Shown here in pieces: positions 33,747 through 42,675 of a stretch of DNA of 64,000 nt. A program made the translations under genes and the position numbers. The first letter of the stretch is position 1, and the number at the start of each line of letters is the position of its first letter. Origin of the DNA: Halalkalibacter oceani (GTDB lineage: Bacteria; Bacillota; Bacilli; Bacillales; Bacillaceae_D). The stretch lies in assembly GCF_040544555.1 (NCBI RefSeq), contig NZ_JBEPKD010000009.1, positions 109,674 to 173,673 of the forward strand. The letters are read 5' to 3'. The notes beneath the pieces are model-generated. The model was not told the origin of the DNA. It saw only the letters and a program-made list of their open reading frames with translations, and made no database searches.

Positions 33747-35261
33747 TTACATGGAGGAATCAATATCTTGATCAACTTTCTTTTTTATTCCTTTCAGCAT
33801 AGCCGGCAGAATCAGCACAAGTCCAATAATGACGATAATCACTAATGAAACAGGCCGTTCAAAGAATATTAACCAGTTTCCGCTTGCCGAACTGATCGCC
33901 CGGCTCAAATTTTGTTCAATTAAAGGACCCAATATGACCGATAGCACTAAAGGTGCCAGTGGAAAGCCAAACTTTTGCATCCCGATACCGAGCAAGCCAA
34001 ATAAAAATAGCAGCATTAAATCAAATTGATTCAAATTCAGCCCATATACCCCTAAGACAGCGAAGGCGAGAACACCTACATAAAGCGGGACGCTCGGCAG
34101 CTTCAAAATCGAGGCAAACAGCCCGACCAATGGCAGGTTTAAAATCAATAGAAAAATATTCCCGACGTACATACTCGCAATAATCGCCCAAATCAGATCC
34201 GGATTTTGCTCCATCATCGCCGGACCCGGCTGAAGTCCATACATCATAAAAATGACAAGCAACAGCGCCGTCGTGGCCGAGCCGGGAATCCCCAAAGTGA
34301 ACAACGGAACGAACGCGCCGCCAACCGCCGCATTATTTGCTGCTTCCGGACCCGCGACTCCTTCAATCGCCCCTTTGCCGAATTGCTGCGGTCGTTTCGA
34401 TACTTTCTTTTCCATTGCATAGGACATAAAAGAGGCCAACGATGGACCGATGCCTGGCAAAACCCCAATTAAAAAGCCTAATACAGAACCTCTTCCATAT
34501 GATTTTCCGGAACGCTTCCAATCATCTTTGGTCATCCAGAGAGAGCCTTCCATTTTTTGCATGTTGCTCATATTTTTATTTTTTTTCGTGACATTCATCA
34601 ATGCTTCCGGAACAGCAAATAAGGCGATCGCAATTAAGACAAAGTCAATTCCGTCAAGCAAATTCGGAATTCCGAAGGTGAATCTTGACTGTCCTGTCTG
34701 TAAATCGATGCCGATTGTCGCAATGGCAAGTCCCAGCAACGTGGATAGATAAGCCTTTAAACGTGAGCCTGTCGTAAAGCTTGTAACCATCGTGATCGCC
34801 AAAATCATCAATAAAAAATATTCCGCCGAACCGATAATTTGCGCGGCATTTGCTAACACAGGCGCCAGTGTCATCAGACCAATCACCGACACCGTTCCCC
34901 CGACAAATGAGCCGATCGCCGAAGTCGCCAGCGCCGGCTTCGCCCTGCCTTGCTTAGCCATCTCATACCCATCCAGTGTCACAACAACGGCAGAGACATC
35001 TCCTGGAGTCCGGACCAGAATGGAGGTGATGGAGCCGCCATACATCGAACCGTAATAAATCCCGCATAACAGGATGAGGCCATTTACAGGAGCCAGCCCA
35101 TATGACATCGGGATCAAAAGGGCAATGGCTGTGATTGGACCAATTCCAGGCAGAATTCCAATCAATGTTCCGATCAACACCCCTAAAAAGGCAAATAACA
35201 GCGTTTCTAAAGACATCATTTGACCGAAACCTGTTAGTAGATTTGAAAAGATCTCAGACAT
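33747..35261 (-). CDS. tctA: Tripartite tricarboxylate transporter large permease TctA
   Basis: 504-residue membrane protein with about ten to twelve helices. It is the main channel of a TTT secondary importer for citrate-like acids. Hallmarks include GTLIGILPGIGPITAIALLIPM, GIYYGSMYGGSITSIL and FLIGVLPGIGPSLASFM (the paired GxLPGIGP motifs) plus TLGIPGSATTALLL. GGGGG precedes ATG 35261. Last gene of tctC-tctB-tctA. Confidence 0.93.
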   Translation of the reverse strand: MSEIFSNLLTGFGQMMSLETLLFAFLGVLIGTLIGILPGIGPITAIALLIPMSYGLAPVNGLILLCGIYYGSMYGGSITSILVRTPGDVSAVVVTLDGYEMAKQGRAKPALATSAIGSFVGGTVSVIGLMTLAPVLANAAQIIGSAEYFLLMILAITMVTSFTTGSRLKAYLSTLLGLAIATIGIDLQTGQSRFTFGIPNLLDGIDFVLIAIALFAVPEALMNVTKKNKNMSNMQKMEGSLWMTKDDWKRSGKSYGRGSVLGFLIGVLPGIGPSLASFMSYAMEKKVSKRPQQFGKGAIEGVAGPEAANNAAVGGAFVPLFTLGIPGSATTALLLVIFMMYGLQPGPAMMEQNPDLIWAIIASMYVGNIFLLILNLPLVGLFASILKLPSVPLYVGVLAFAVLGVYGLNLNQFDLMLLFLFGLLGIGMQKFGFPLAPLVLSVILGPLIEQNLSRAISSASGNWLIFFERPVSLVIIVIIGLVLILPAMLKGIKKKVDQDIDSSM

Positions 35262-35273
35262 TGTAACCCCCCT

Positions 35274-35759
35274 TTAAAAAATAGTCCCCGAAGGCAAATA
35301 AACGGATAAAATATGGTTAAATAAAAAATAGATGACGAGCGGAAAAAGGATGGAATAAAGCGTATTTCGAACCCATTTCTTTTTTTCCAAAAACATCGTC
35401 ATACCGAAAATAAATAGAAAAGTAGATAATAGATAGCCGAACGAAATGAAAATGGAAATGTAGAGGAGCAGCATCAGCAGTAGAACAATGACCTTACGTC
35501 TCGTTCTTTTTAATGAACCGCCCTCTTCCTCATGCGATTGTTCTGCCTGCGGCTCAGCTCCCCTTTGCTGCCGTTGTTCCTTCAATCCGGATAGGAGTAG
35601 TACGGCTGAAATAATCATTAACAGAACACCAATCGTCAAAGGGAAAATCCGGGCGCCAATCTGATGCGCTGTTGCGGAAGAAGGAATACCGTATGCTAAA
35701 ATCGTAAAGATTATGGCTCCGATTAGAACCACACTTCCTGACATAACGTTTTTATTCAT
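35274..35759 (-). CDS. tctB: Tripartite tricarboxylate transporter small subunit TctB
   Basis: 161-residue membrane protein with four hydrophobic segments; a charged, Gln/Glu-rich loop (EQRQQRGAEPQAEQSHEEEG) separates the two halves. GAGGAGG lies 5 bases before ATG 35759; the longer frame to 35816 would cover the hairpin between tctC and tctB. Sequence is poorly conserved in the family; the call rests on size, topology and its place between TctC and TctA. Confidence 0.85.
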   Translation of the reverse strand: MNKNVMSGSVVLIGAIIFTILAYGIPSSATAHQIGARIFPLTIGVLLMIISAVLLLSGLKEQRQQRGAEPQAEQSHEEEGGSLKRTRRKVIVLLLMLLLYISIFISFGYLLSTFLFIFGMTMFLEKKKWVRNTLYSILFPLVIYFLFNHILSVYLPSGTIF

Positions 35760-35787
35760 AAGAACCTCCTCGCCTTTTGACCGTAAA

Positions 35788-35819
35788 CGTTTGGGTATGG
35801 GCACACCCATACCCAAACG
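35788..35819 (-). promoter_or_regulatory. Perfect hairpin between tctC and tctB
   Basis: CGTTTGGGTATGGG (35788-35801) pairs perfectly with CCCATACCCAAACG (35806-35819) around a 4-base loop. No T-run follows on the minus strand, so it likely stabilises the tctC message or attenuates tctBA. Confidence 0.7.
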
Positions 35820-35873
35820 GTATATTTGCTGAAAATATCTGATGACAGATACTGAATATTCTTATTTTTCCAC

Positions 35874-36929
35874 TTATTCAAGTTCCCCTGTTTGCTCCAT
35901 TCCTGTTCTTAAGAGCTCATTTGAGCTGTCGAGGAACTGTTTGAATTCATCGCCCTTTTTAAACTCGGTCGACCATTGGTTGCTCTCTGCCAGCTCATTC
36001 CATGTGTCTGTCTGCAGGGCTTTTTCGATCGTCTCCTCCCAAAATGCCACTGCCTCCGGTGCCATATCTGGCGCTCCCATTACACCTCTCCAGTTACCAA
36101 ATACGACATCAATGCCTTGCTCTGCTGCAGTCGGCACGTCGCTGAAAACCCCACCTAGCCGCTCTTCACTCGTTACCGTCAACGCCCGAAGCTGACCTGC
36201 TTCTACTTGTCCAATGAGTTCCTTCGGTCCTGATACGCCGGCTTGAACATCGCCGTTTAACAACGCATTTGAAATTTCACCGCCGCCATCATAAAGGACA
36301 AAGTTAATATTTTTAGCATCGCCGCCCGCTTCGTCAACCATTAACGCAAAAGGAAGACGGTCATCGGCGCCGGAACCAATCGGAATATTATCCTCCTTCA
36401 CCGCCTGTAATAAATCGTCCAACGTTTCATAAGGCGAATCATGGGGCACTACAACCGCATAATAGTCAATCATAAGCTGAGCAATCATCGTCACATCCTC
36501 ATAGCTGTACTCAGAGTTCCCGCGCAAATAATTGTACATAATCGGACTCGACGTCACGCTGATTTTGTTTACTTCTTCCGGATTTCTCGTCACAAGCTGC
36601 GCCAGAGAAACAGCGCCGTCTGCCCCATTTTCATTAACAACCGGTACCGGAAAATCAACCAACTCTTCCTGCTGCAACGTTTCAGCCAACGCCCGCGCCG
36701 TTAAATCCCAGCCGCTTCCCGGCGCAGCAGGGGCGACAATCTCCACGGCCCTTCCATCCGCGTAAACGGATTCACCGCTTGATGCCTGTTCATTCCCTTC
36801 CGGCTGCTCAGCAGGCTGTTCACCAGCCTGAGGCTCTCCTTCCGTCTCTGCCCCTCCGCATGCGGAGATGACCAACAACATCAAACAAAAAGTGATAAAC
36901 AGTGCTGGATGCATCTTTTCTTTTTTCAT
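35874..36929 (-). CDS. tctC: Tripartite tricarboxylate transporter substrate-binding lipoprotein TctC
   Basis: 351-residue extracytoplasmic receptor. Signal peptide with lipobox VISAC, then an acidic linker (about 25-55), then the Bug/TctC fold with EIVAPAAPGSGWDLTARALA and GNWRGVMGAP. ATG 36929 is chosen because AGAGGTG lies 6 bases upstream; a GTG at 36938 overlaps that site. TctC proteins bind citrate, tartrate or other carboxylates; the ligand is not evident. Confidence 0.9.
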   Translation of the reverse strand: MKKEKMHPALFITFCLMLLVISACGGAETEGEPQAGEQPAEQPEGNEQASSGESVYADGRAVEIVAPAAPGSGWDLTARALAETLQQEELVDFPVPVVNENGADGAVSLAQLVTRNPEEVNKISVTSSPIMYNYLRGNSEYSYEDVTMIAQLMIDYYAVVVPHDSPYETLDDLLQAVKEDNIPIGSGADDRLPFALMVDEAGGDAKNINFVLYDGGGEISNALLNGDVQAGVSGPKELIGQVEAGQLRALTVTSEERLGGVFSDVPTAAEQGIDVVFGNWRGVMGAPDMAPEAVAFWEETIEKALQTDTWNELAESNQWSTEFKKGDEFKQFLDSSNELLRTGMEQTGELE

Positions 36930-37129
36930 TTCCTTCACCTCTACTCAATTAATCTAGCGCTCCCATCCTCACCTATCCTATTTGAATGAGTCTCTACGTT
37001 CTGCCACTCTGAAAAGCCTCCCAAAAAAGAAACCGCTTACATTTCTTTTGAAAATATTCCTTTCATCTGCTCACTCCTATCCATTGCTTCCCGGTTTCCA
37101 TCGCTCTTTCACTTGCGAACCACCCCCTT

Positions 37130-37786
37130 TCATTCTGCACAATACTCTTCTTCGAATTTTTTCATAATATACTGTAAGTCACTTAATAAGTGAGCTTTCA
37201 TTAATTGGTCGGATTTTTCAGCATCTTTGTTGGAAATCGCTTCAAAAATCGCTTCATGCTCTTCCAGCCAGTTCGGTTTAACACCGTAGGAATTAAGAAT
37301 GCTTCTGCTCCAAATGCTTTGATCTTTTATTTGATTCATCAAATGGATGAGCGATGCGTTTCGGCTTGAATGGACAATTGTTTCATGGAAGATCGTGTTT
37401 TTCTTGATCATCTGCTTAATATCTCCTTTTTGAAAATATTGCTTTGCAAGAATGAGCGATTCTTCCAGCATAATGCGGTCATTTGTCTCCATATTTAGCG
37501 CGGCTTTTCCAGCAGCCAAACCTTCTAACACAGCTCTGCATTCATATAGCTCAACGATTTTCGCCTGATTTAAATCAATCACTTTCGTTCCAATGGAAGA
37601 TTGATAGGTGACAAACCCTTCGTTTTCCAGCTTTCTTAATGCTTCCCGCACCGGCGTTCTGCTTGTATGAAATCGTTCTGCCAGCTTCATTTCCCGCAAG
37701 TGTTCATTTGGTAATAATTCCCCCGTTATAATTGCCTGTTTGATTAAGCTGTACACTTGCTCATGTAAACTTTGATCTTTTTCCAT
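37130..37786 (-). CDS. GntR family regulator (FadR subfamily, FCD domain)
   Basis: 218 residues. The N-terminal winged helix has LHEQVYSLIKQAIITGELLPNEHLREMKLAERFHTSRTPVREALRKLENEGFV split over residues 7-60, and the C-terminal all-helical FCD domain binds a carboxylate-type effector (Asp/His ligands in RAVLEGLAAGKAAL and IFHETIVHSS contexts). It is next to tctCBA in the same orientation and probably controls that operon. Four phased operator-like repeats lie directly upstream, fitting autoregulation. Confidence 0.9.
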   Translation of the reverse strand: MEKDQSLHEQVYSLIKQAIITGELLPNEHLREMKLAERFHTSRTPVREALRKLENEGFVTYQSSIGTKVIDLNQAKIVELYECRAVLEGLAAGKAALNMETNDRIMLEESLILAKQYFQKGDIKQMIKKNTIFHETIVHSSRNASLIHLMNQIKDQSIWSRSILNSYGVKPNWLEEHEAIFEAISNKDAEKSDQLMKAHLLSDLQYIMKKFEEEYCAE

Positions 37787-37811
37787 TTATTATCCACTAC
37801 CTATCAATTAA

Positions 37812-37881
37812 ATTGTATTCAATCCACCTATATTGTATTCAATTTATTTTTTTGTCTTCAATTAACTAATTTGTATTCAAT
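37812..37881. promoter_or_regulatory. Four phased GntR-operator-like repeats
   Basis: ATTGTATTCAAT at 37812 and 37832, TTTGTCTTCAAT at 37851 and TTTGTATTCAAT at 37870. Spacings are 20, 19 and 19 bases, close to two helical turns. FadR-subfamily operators are typically TTGTATACAA-like palindromes. Confidence 0.75.
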
Positions 37882-37996
37882 CATAATTAGCTCGCATTGT
37901 CAATAATATTCAGAATTTTATGTTCTTTACTGAAATCAAATCGGGAAAAAAGCAAAAAAACCGCATCAAAGAGATGACACAGTTTTTTTATTAAGC

Positions 37997-38047
37997 AGCC
38001 TGTCGACAAAGTCTCGCAAAAGCGAGACGGTCGACAGGCTTTTTTTG
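37997..38047 (+). terminator. Long double-stem terminator
   Basis: AGCCTGTCGAC (37997-38007) pairs with GTCGACAGGCT (38030-38040), with an inner stem GTCTCG/CGAGAC, followed by TTTTTTT. No gene ending here is visible on the plus strand; it may belong to the repeat region at 38061. Confidence 0.7.
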
Positions 38048-38060
38048 GTAGTCAGGGTTT

Positions 38061-38195
38061 GGCTCTTCGACCTCGCTCCCGATGGGGGGCACGCTTTCCG
38101 CAGGAAGGCGTTGAACTAACCGGCACGCCGGTGGATTTCAACCTGCCCTCTCCTCCTGCCGGAGTCGGCCCTCCCATCCCGTCCGCTTTTTCTTG
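38061..38195 (+). repeat. Dispersed repeat family R, copy 2
   Basis: Most complete copy: CTCTTCGACCTCGCTCC, CACGCTTTCCGCAGGA, GGCGTTGAACTAACCGGCA, CCGGTGGATTTCAACCTGCC, CCTCCTGCCGGAGTCGGCC and CCCATCCCGTCCGCTTTTTC. It contains several short palindromes (GGCACGCC, CTCCTGCCGGAG). No coding potential is shared between copies. The remainder of 37882-38349 holds no gene. Confidence 0.75.
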
Positions 38196-38349
38196 TGCGG
38201 TACCGTGAGTACAGCTCCAATCCGAGTGTGTGTCAGAACTGTCCTCGAAAAAATTTCATGCAGGCAATGCTTGGTTTTGCTGCCATGTAGCCGGAAAACC
38301 ATACGAAAAATGCAAACATACTAAGATTAGTGGTAAGTCATCAAGTTCA

Positions 38350-38560
38350 CTATATGCCTATAGAAGCCGTGATTGTATTGCGCAGGCTCCGGATATCGCT
38401 AATTGGCGGCAAGCCGAACATTCGCGCATATTCCCGGCTGAATTGTGATGGACTTTCATACCCGACGATGAACCCGGCTTCTGCTGCATCGAGATTTTCA
38501 GCAAAGAGCAGTTGACGTGCTTTTTGCAGCCGGATTTTCTTCTGGTTTTCATTGTAAAGC
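38350..38560 (-). pseudogene. AraC-family regulator, C-terminal remnant
   Basis: The translation KIRLQKARQLLFAENLDAAEAGFIVGYESPSQFSREYARMFGLPP is the second helix-turn-helix of an AraC-type DNA-binding domain, with the typical GYxSPSQFSREYxRxFG motif. The upstream part of the open frame (RKQRHERPKRGDTG and so on) does not look like an AraC protein, and no sensor domain is present. Truncated gene between repeat R2 and the AEC transporter. Confidence 0.7.
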
Positions 38561-38709
38561 AAGCAACGGGGCGGAAGGATGTCCCTTTTTCGGTATCCTC
38601 CTGTCGCCTTCCCTGTCTGTTTCCTGGCACTTTTCCCAGTATCACCGCGCTTCGGTCGTTCATGTCTTTGCTTTCTTTCCGTTGGCTCTTCCATAATGAA
38701 AACATACCG

Positions 38710-39651
38710 CTAGACACCAAATAACACATTGACCAGATAAAGGATGAACGGAATCGTCAGCAGCGAGAAGACGGTGGAATAAATTGTTGCCATCAGCCCT
38801 GTCGTTTCATCGTTCGTATAGCGCGCAAGAAGGACAGGCGCCAGCGTAATCGTCGGCATCGCCAGCAGCACATAAGTAACCTTTCGCACCATTTCCGGCA
38901 ACGGAAAAAAGCTTAAGAGAGCGATCGTCAGCAATGGAATTAGCAGCAGCTTCATCACCAGCGAAAGGCTGACAAATTTCACCGGAATGTTAATCTTCTT
39001 GCGGAAAAATTCGGGTATGAGCAGCCCAATATAAATCATCGCCAACGGCGCGGCGAGACTCGCCAGAAACGCGGCCAAATTTTTTGCAATCAGAGGCGGC
39101 TCAAATCCAATCAACGCGATCACAAAGCCGGTGATAACCGCCAGGAACGGCAGATTAATAAGCGTTTTCATCCTTTTCAGGGAAAACCCGCTTCCTTCTT
39201 GAAGCATGATCACGACGAGAGAGAAGACGACGACATCCAAACCAGCATCAAAAATCCCGGCGAGCAGCCCGCCAGTCGGACCAAATAATTCCGAGCAAAG
39301 CGGAATGCCGATAAACCCGGAATTGCCGACCCCCGCCAAAACAGCAAACTTTTTCGCCTTGATGGAGCGGAAGCCAAACAAATGCGCGGCCCCCCAGCTA
39401 AGTGTCAGACAAAAAATGTTCAACGCAATCGAGAGCAGAAAGATCGTAAGCATCATTCCGAGTAAACCGTCGTCTATTTTCGTGTTGAAGATCCCGTTTA
39501 AGATGACAGCCGGGATCGCTATATTTATGATAATGATCATTAACAGCTTTTTTGCATCTTGCGTAATCGTTATTCTTGATCCAATCAACATGCCAAGCAC
39601 CACGACAAAGCCGAGCATGCTGATTGACGTCACTACACTCATCATATTCAT
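38710..39651 (-). CDS. AEC family transporter (auxin efflux carrier type)
   Basis: 313 residues with ten hydrophobic segments in a 5+5 layout. GVGNSGFIGIPLCSELFG near residues 100-118 is the conserved broken-helix motif of the family, with its counterpart near 265-285 (LLAMPTITLAPVLLA). AGGTGA precedes ATG 39651. It lies 47 bases after the XRE-cupin gene on the same strand, so the two may form a unit. Bacterial members carry malate, malonate or similar acids; substrate unknown. Confidence 0.88.
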   Translation of the reverse strand: MNMMSVVTSISMLGFVVVLGMLIGSRITITQDAKKLLMIIIINIAIPAVILNGIFNTKIDDGLLGMMLTIFLLSIALNIFCLTLSWGAAHLFGFRSIKAKKFAVLAGVGNSGFIGIPLCSELFGPTGGLLAGIFDAGLDVVVFSLVVIMLQEGSGFSLKRMKTLINLPFLAVITGFVIALIGFEPPLIAKNLAAFLASLAAPLAMIYIGLLIPEFFRKKINIPVKFVSLSLVMKLLLIPLLTIALLSFFPLPEMVRKVTYVLLAMPTITLAPVLLARYTNDETTGLMATIYSTVFSLLTIPFILYLVNVLFGV

Positions 39652-39698
39652 TATGTGTCACCTGCTGTTTCTACCTTTTTTATGTTATGTGTCATTTT

Positions 39699-40244
39699 TT
39701 AGAACGCCGGTGGCGTCACGGAAAATAAAATCGATGCTGGTTGCTGAAAGTCATTTTCCCATTTGTGTTTCATTTGCGCCGGAATCTTCACACTGTCGCC
39801 GGCTTCCAATACATATGCCTCATCATTTAAATAAACTTTGACCTTGCCCTCCAGCACATAGGCGACCTCCTCCGCCTTGTGCGCCAGCAGCTTTTCAGAC
39901 GAAGCAGCCTTCGGCGGAACGTGCAAAATAGCTGTTCCCAATGTGCCCGTAAAGTCCGGCGAAACAAGCTCATAGGCTAAATCCTCGATCACCATCTTCT
40001 TCCGCTGACCGGCGCGCACGACTAAATCGGCCGTCGGCGTATCCTCCATTAAAAAATGGAACGTCGGCACATCGAGCGCTTTGGCGACTACGCGAAGTGT
40101 CGTAATCGACGGATTAGCCAGCCCCCGTTCAATCTGACTTAACATTGATGGCGTAATCTCGGCCACCCTCGCCAGCTCCCGGATGCTCCAGCCCTTCTCT
40201 TTCCTGTACTTTTCGACCTTCTTCCCGATATCAATATTCTCCAT
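39699..40244 (-). CDS. XRE family regulator with cupin domain
   Basis: 181 residues. HTH at residues 8-62 (VEKYRKEKGWSIRELARVAE, then MLSQIERGLANPSI), cupin_2 domain at about 105-175 (AHKAEEVAYVLEGKVKVYL and AGDSVKIPAQMKHKWEN). AAGGAG lies 9 bases before ATG 40244. A paralogue of the 7811 regulator by architecture only. Directly upstream of the AEC transporter on the same strand, so it probably senses a ligand related to that transport. Confidence 0.9.
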   Translation of the reverse strand: MENIDIGKKVEKYRKEKGWSIRELARVAEITPSMLSQIERGLANPSITTLRVVAKALDVPTFHFLMEDTPTADLVVRAGQRKKMVIEDLAYELVSPDFTGTLGTAILHVPPKAASSEKLLAHKAEEVAYVLEGKVKVYLNDEAYVLEAGDSVKIPAQMKHKWENDFQQPASILFSVTPPAF

Positions 40245-40359
40245 GGCAGCATTCTCCTTACATACGAACCGATTTTGTTAATTACAGATTAACATACGTT
40301 AAATATAATTTCACTATTAAATTTTTTTAAACAAAAAAAGAGGGTGTCATACGAGACCA

Positions 40360-40388
40360 CTGAAAAAGTGTAAATCGTCCTTTTTCAG
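40360..40388 (-). terminator. Hairpin terminator, fragment of repeat family E
   Basis: CTGAAAAAG (40360-40368) pairs with CTTTTTCAG (40380-40388). On the minus strand it follows the glycosylase gene. The sequence matches the opening hairpin of the E repeats. Confidence 0.5.
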
Positions 40389-40463
40389 CAGATTCGTGCA
40401 TACACCGCTCTTGAAATAGACTCCGTTAAGTTATTGCTTTGTTCGCATCAGCCTCCCTTGCAC

Positions 40464-41345
40464 TTAGCGACCTTCATCCTTATCATACCAATAGGCAAGG
40501 AATTTGTAGGCTCCCCATTTATCATAGACGCTTTCCATTTTGCGTCCCTTTACCTTTTCACCGTTGAAGTATTTTGTCATAACATGTGCTTTATAATCAG
40601 AATCAACCGGTAAGGAATCATATTTTCCAAGTATCATGGAAAGAGTATTGAACGCATAGGGACCGACACCTTTAATCTCGATTAATTTTGCCAAGCTGTC
40701 TGTAGCGGAGGTAAGTCCCTCCAGCTTAAAAGCCGGGTCCAGCGCTTTTTCAGCAGCATCAATGATATAGGTACTGCGATAGCCGACTCGTATTTGTTCT
40801 TTTAAAAAGGCTTCGCCTGCTTCCAGGATTCTCTCCGGTCCGGGAAAAATTTTATACTCCTGTTGATTGATAGGTAGTGTCTCTCCGAGCTGAACGACGA
40901 GGTTCCGAGCCATATTGATCGTCTGTCCCCACCTCGTATTCGTTGTTAAAATCACTTTAACAACATCCTCAAAAAGTGTCGGCGAGCGCAAAAGTCGGCC
41001 TCTTCCATTATGAGGGAGATGAAGCAGCTCTTTAAAGTCGCTACACATCGTATAAAAGGGTTCAAATGTCTCGTCCAGCCTGAACATCCACGCTACCTGC
41101 TCCTTGATGTCCTGCTGATCCGCATCATCCAAAGGGGCTTCACTTTCCATCTCAAGCTGCAAATGATGCTCAAGCTTGGAGATACGAACAAGCGCCTTTT
41201 TCTGATTGCGCAATCTTACTGGGCGGCTAAGTATGTGTCGCTGATCGTCCCACTCATTCGGAGAGAGCATCCACCAGCCGTGATCGGTTACCGCCGCTGC
41301 GAAATTAAAATCCTCCTGCAAAGGAATTTTCATCGTCGAAATCAT
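40464..41345 (-). CDS. HhH-GPD DNA glycosylase (3-methyladenine/8-oxoguanine type)
   Basis: 293-residue base-excision repair enzyme. An N-terminal mixed domain (about 1-115) is followed by the HhH-GPD core: LLRSPTLFEDVVKVILTTNTRW, hairpin LIEIKGVGPYAFNTLSMILG and the catalytic Asp in LPVDSD. There is no C-terminal Fe-S cluster. The layout fits AlkA/OGG1-like enzymes that remove damaged purines. The start may be ATG 41345 or the in-frame ATG 41333, which has AGGA at better spacing. Stand-alone gene. Confidence 0.88.
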   Translation of the reverse strand: MISTMKIPLQEDFNFAAAVTDHGWWMLSPNEWDDQRHILSRPVRLRNQKKALVRISKLEHHLQLEMESEAPLDDADQQDIKEQVAWMFRLDETFEPFYTMCSDFKELLHLPHNGRGRLLRSPTLFEDVVKVILTTNTRWGQTINMARNLVVQLGETLPINQQEYKIFPGPERILEAGEAFLKEQIRVGYRSTYIIDAAEKALDPAFKLEGLTSATDSLAKLIEIKGVGPYAFNTLSMILGKYDSLPVDSDYKAHVMTKYFNGEKVKGRKMESVYDKWGAYKFLAYWYDKDEGR

Positions 41346-41501
41346 CCTTTTTCTTCTATATTACCATTTATCCTCCAATTAAAAAGAGTCCGTTTTAGAA
41401 AAAAATAAAAAGCGGGTTATAAAAAAAAGTTATCCCGCTTAAATGTGTTCGTCCAAGCAGCTTTTATCCCACAATCAACCTGAACTATTGGAGAAAATGA
41501 T

Positions 41502-41566
41502 TTGACAGAAGCGTTATTAGATGATAAATTTTGATCGACCAATCAAAATAAATATTGATCAATCAA
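41502..41566 (+). promoter_or_regulatory. Promoter and TetR-type operators of the DUF418 operon
   Basis: TTGACA (41502-41507), 17 bases, then TAAATT (41525-41530). Two related palindromic sites follow: TTGATCGACCAATCAA (41531-41546) and TTGATCAATCAA (41555-41566). They sit where a repressor would block transcription; the TetR gene is second in the operon. Confidence 0.65.
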
Positions 41567-41582
41567 ATTGGAGTTGATCGCT

Positions 41583-42062
41583 GTGAGTAATAATGTAGAT
41601 GAATTTCGTGACTTTCCCCGTTGGCTTCAACGTATGATCCCATTCATAAGCGTGATGTTAGCGATGCTTGCCTTTTCATATGCGTTATATCTATACAACC
41701 AAGAGTCATTAGGATTTGTACACTGGGTTCGTTTGATTGTTTTTACGATGATAAGTGTGGTGTTACTTCTTTCTGCTATTCTTTATTTTTTTCGTGCAGA
41801 GTTGGCTTGGAAATGGTTCATTGGCGGGTTAGGGTTGTTGCCTATCCTGCTCCTGCTGCAGCTTATTCTATTTCTTATGACGATGATAAAAATGGTGATT
41901 GCTTCCCTCTTTCAAGGAAGCCTTCCTGAACCGGTTCGATTGTTTATTGAAAACTACCCAAGCCCATTTGATAGTGTGATCCTAGCAGTGCTTTTTATCG
42001 CGGGGCTAGTATGGCTCATTCAAAAGCTGAAAAAACAAAAAACGAAGGAAAGGGAGGAATGA
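41583..42062 (+). CDS. Small integral membrane protein, first gene of TetR operon
   Basis: 159 residues, four hydrophobic segments (about 17-37, 45-68, 76-98, 128-150) and a basic tail (KLKKQKTKEREE). GTG 41583 follows GGAG by 9 bases; a TTG at 41568 is in frame but lies on the operator side. Not recognised as a named family. Its stop overlaps the region of the TetR ribosome binding site, so translation is coupled. Confidence 0.7.
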   Translation: MSNNVDEFRDFPRWLQRMIPFISVMLAMLAFSYALYLYNQESLGFVHWVRLIVFTMISVVLLLSAILYFFRAELAWKWFIGGLGLLPILLLLQLILFLMTMIKMVIASLFQGSLPEPVRLFIENYPSPFDSVILAVLFIAGLVWLIQKLKKQKTKEREE

Positions 42063-42064
42063 TT

Positions 42065-42658
42065 ATGGCGGATCGACCGTCGTTTATAGCGGAAGCAAGA
42101 AGAGAACAAATTATAAAAGCGACGATTGAAGTATTGGATGAAATCGGCTATGTCAATATTAGTTTGGCTAAAATCGCCAAAAAAGCGAAGATCAGTACGG
42201 GATTAATTTCCTATCATTTTAACGACAAGGAGGATGTGCTCAATCACACATTATTTTATTTAGTAAAAACGCAATTTGATTATATTAAAGAACGAGTCTC
42301 CAAAAAAACATCGGCCTATGATCAACTCGTTACTTTTATTGAGGCTTCGTTAGCTTATCATCAGACGCATAGCGTCAATAATATCGCCCTGCTGGAGATT
42401 CTCTTTAATGCCCGTACGGAGGATCATATTCCCTATTATAAATTATCAGCGGAGGAAGAAGATCCTTTGTATGTCTATTTGCAGGAGATTTTACAGTATG
42501 GACAAGAGACAAACGAGTTTTCCAAGTTTCAACCAAAAAGCCTTTCTACTATGCTACAAGGAGCCATCTCTGAAAGTATGCTTGTGAATGGAGAAGAATT
42601 TAACCTGGAAGAATACAAAAATGACTTAGTGACGATGGTGACAAAAATCGTTACGTAA
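42065..42658 (+). CDS. TetR family transcriptional regulator
   Basis: 197 residues. The helix-turn-helix is REQIIKATIEVLDEIGYVNISL, then IAKKAKISTGLISYHFNDKEDVL (residues about 12-58), and the C-terminal ligand domain has the TetR_C_6-like helices. ATG 42065 has GGGAGG 7 bases upstream. It likely represses its own operon by binding the paired palindromes at 41531-41566; the ligand may relate to the two membrane proteins. Confidence 0.92.
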   Translation: MADRPSFIAEARREQIIKATIEVLDEIGYVNISLAKIAKKAKISTGLISYHFNDKEDVLNHTLFYLVKTQFDYIKERVSKKTSAYDQLVTFIEASLAYHQTHSVNNIALLEILFNARTEDHIPYYKLSAEEEDPLYVYLQEILQYGQETNEFSKFQPKSLSTMLQGAISESMLVNGEEFNLEEYKNDLVTMVTKIVT

Positions 42659-42675
42659 AATGGGGAGGCTTATTT

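Noticed and set aside
39206..39841. 211-codon plus-strand frame across the AEC and XRE genes
   Set aside because: Spans two real minus-strand genes and the gap between them; no protein-like features.
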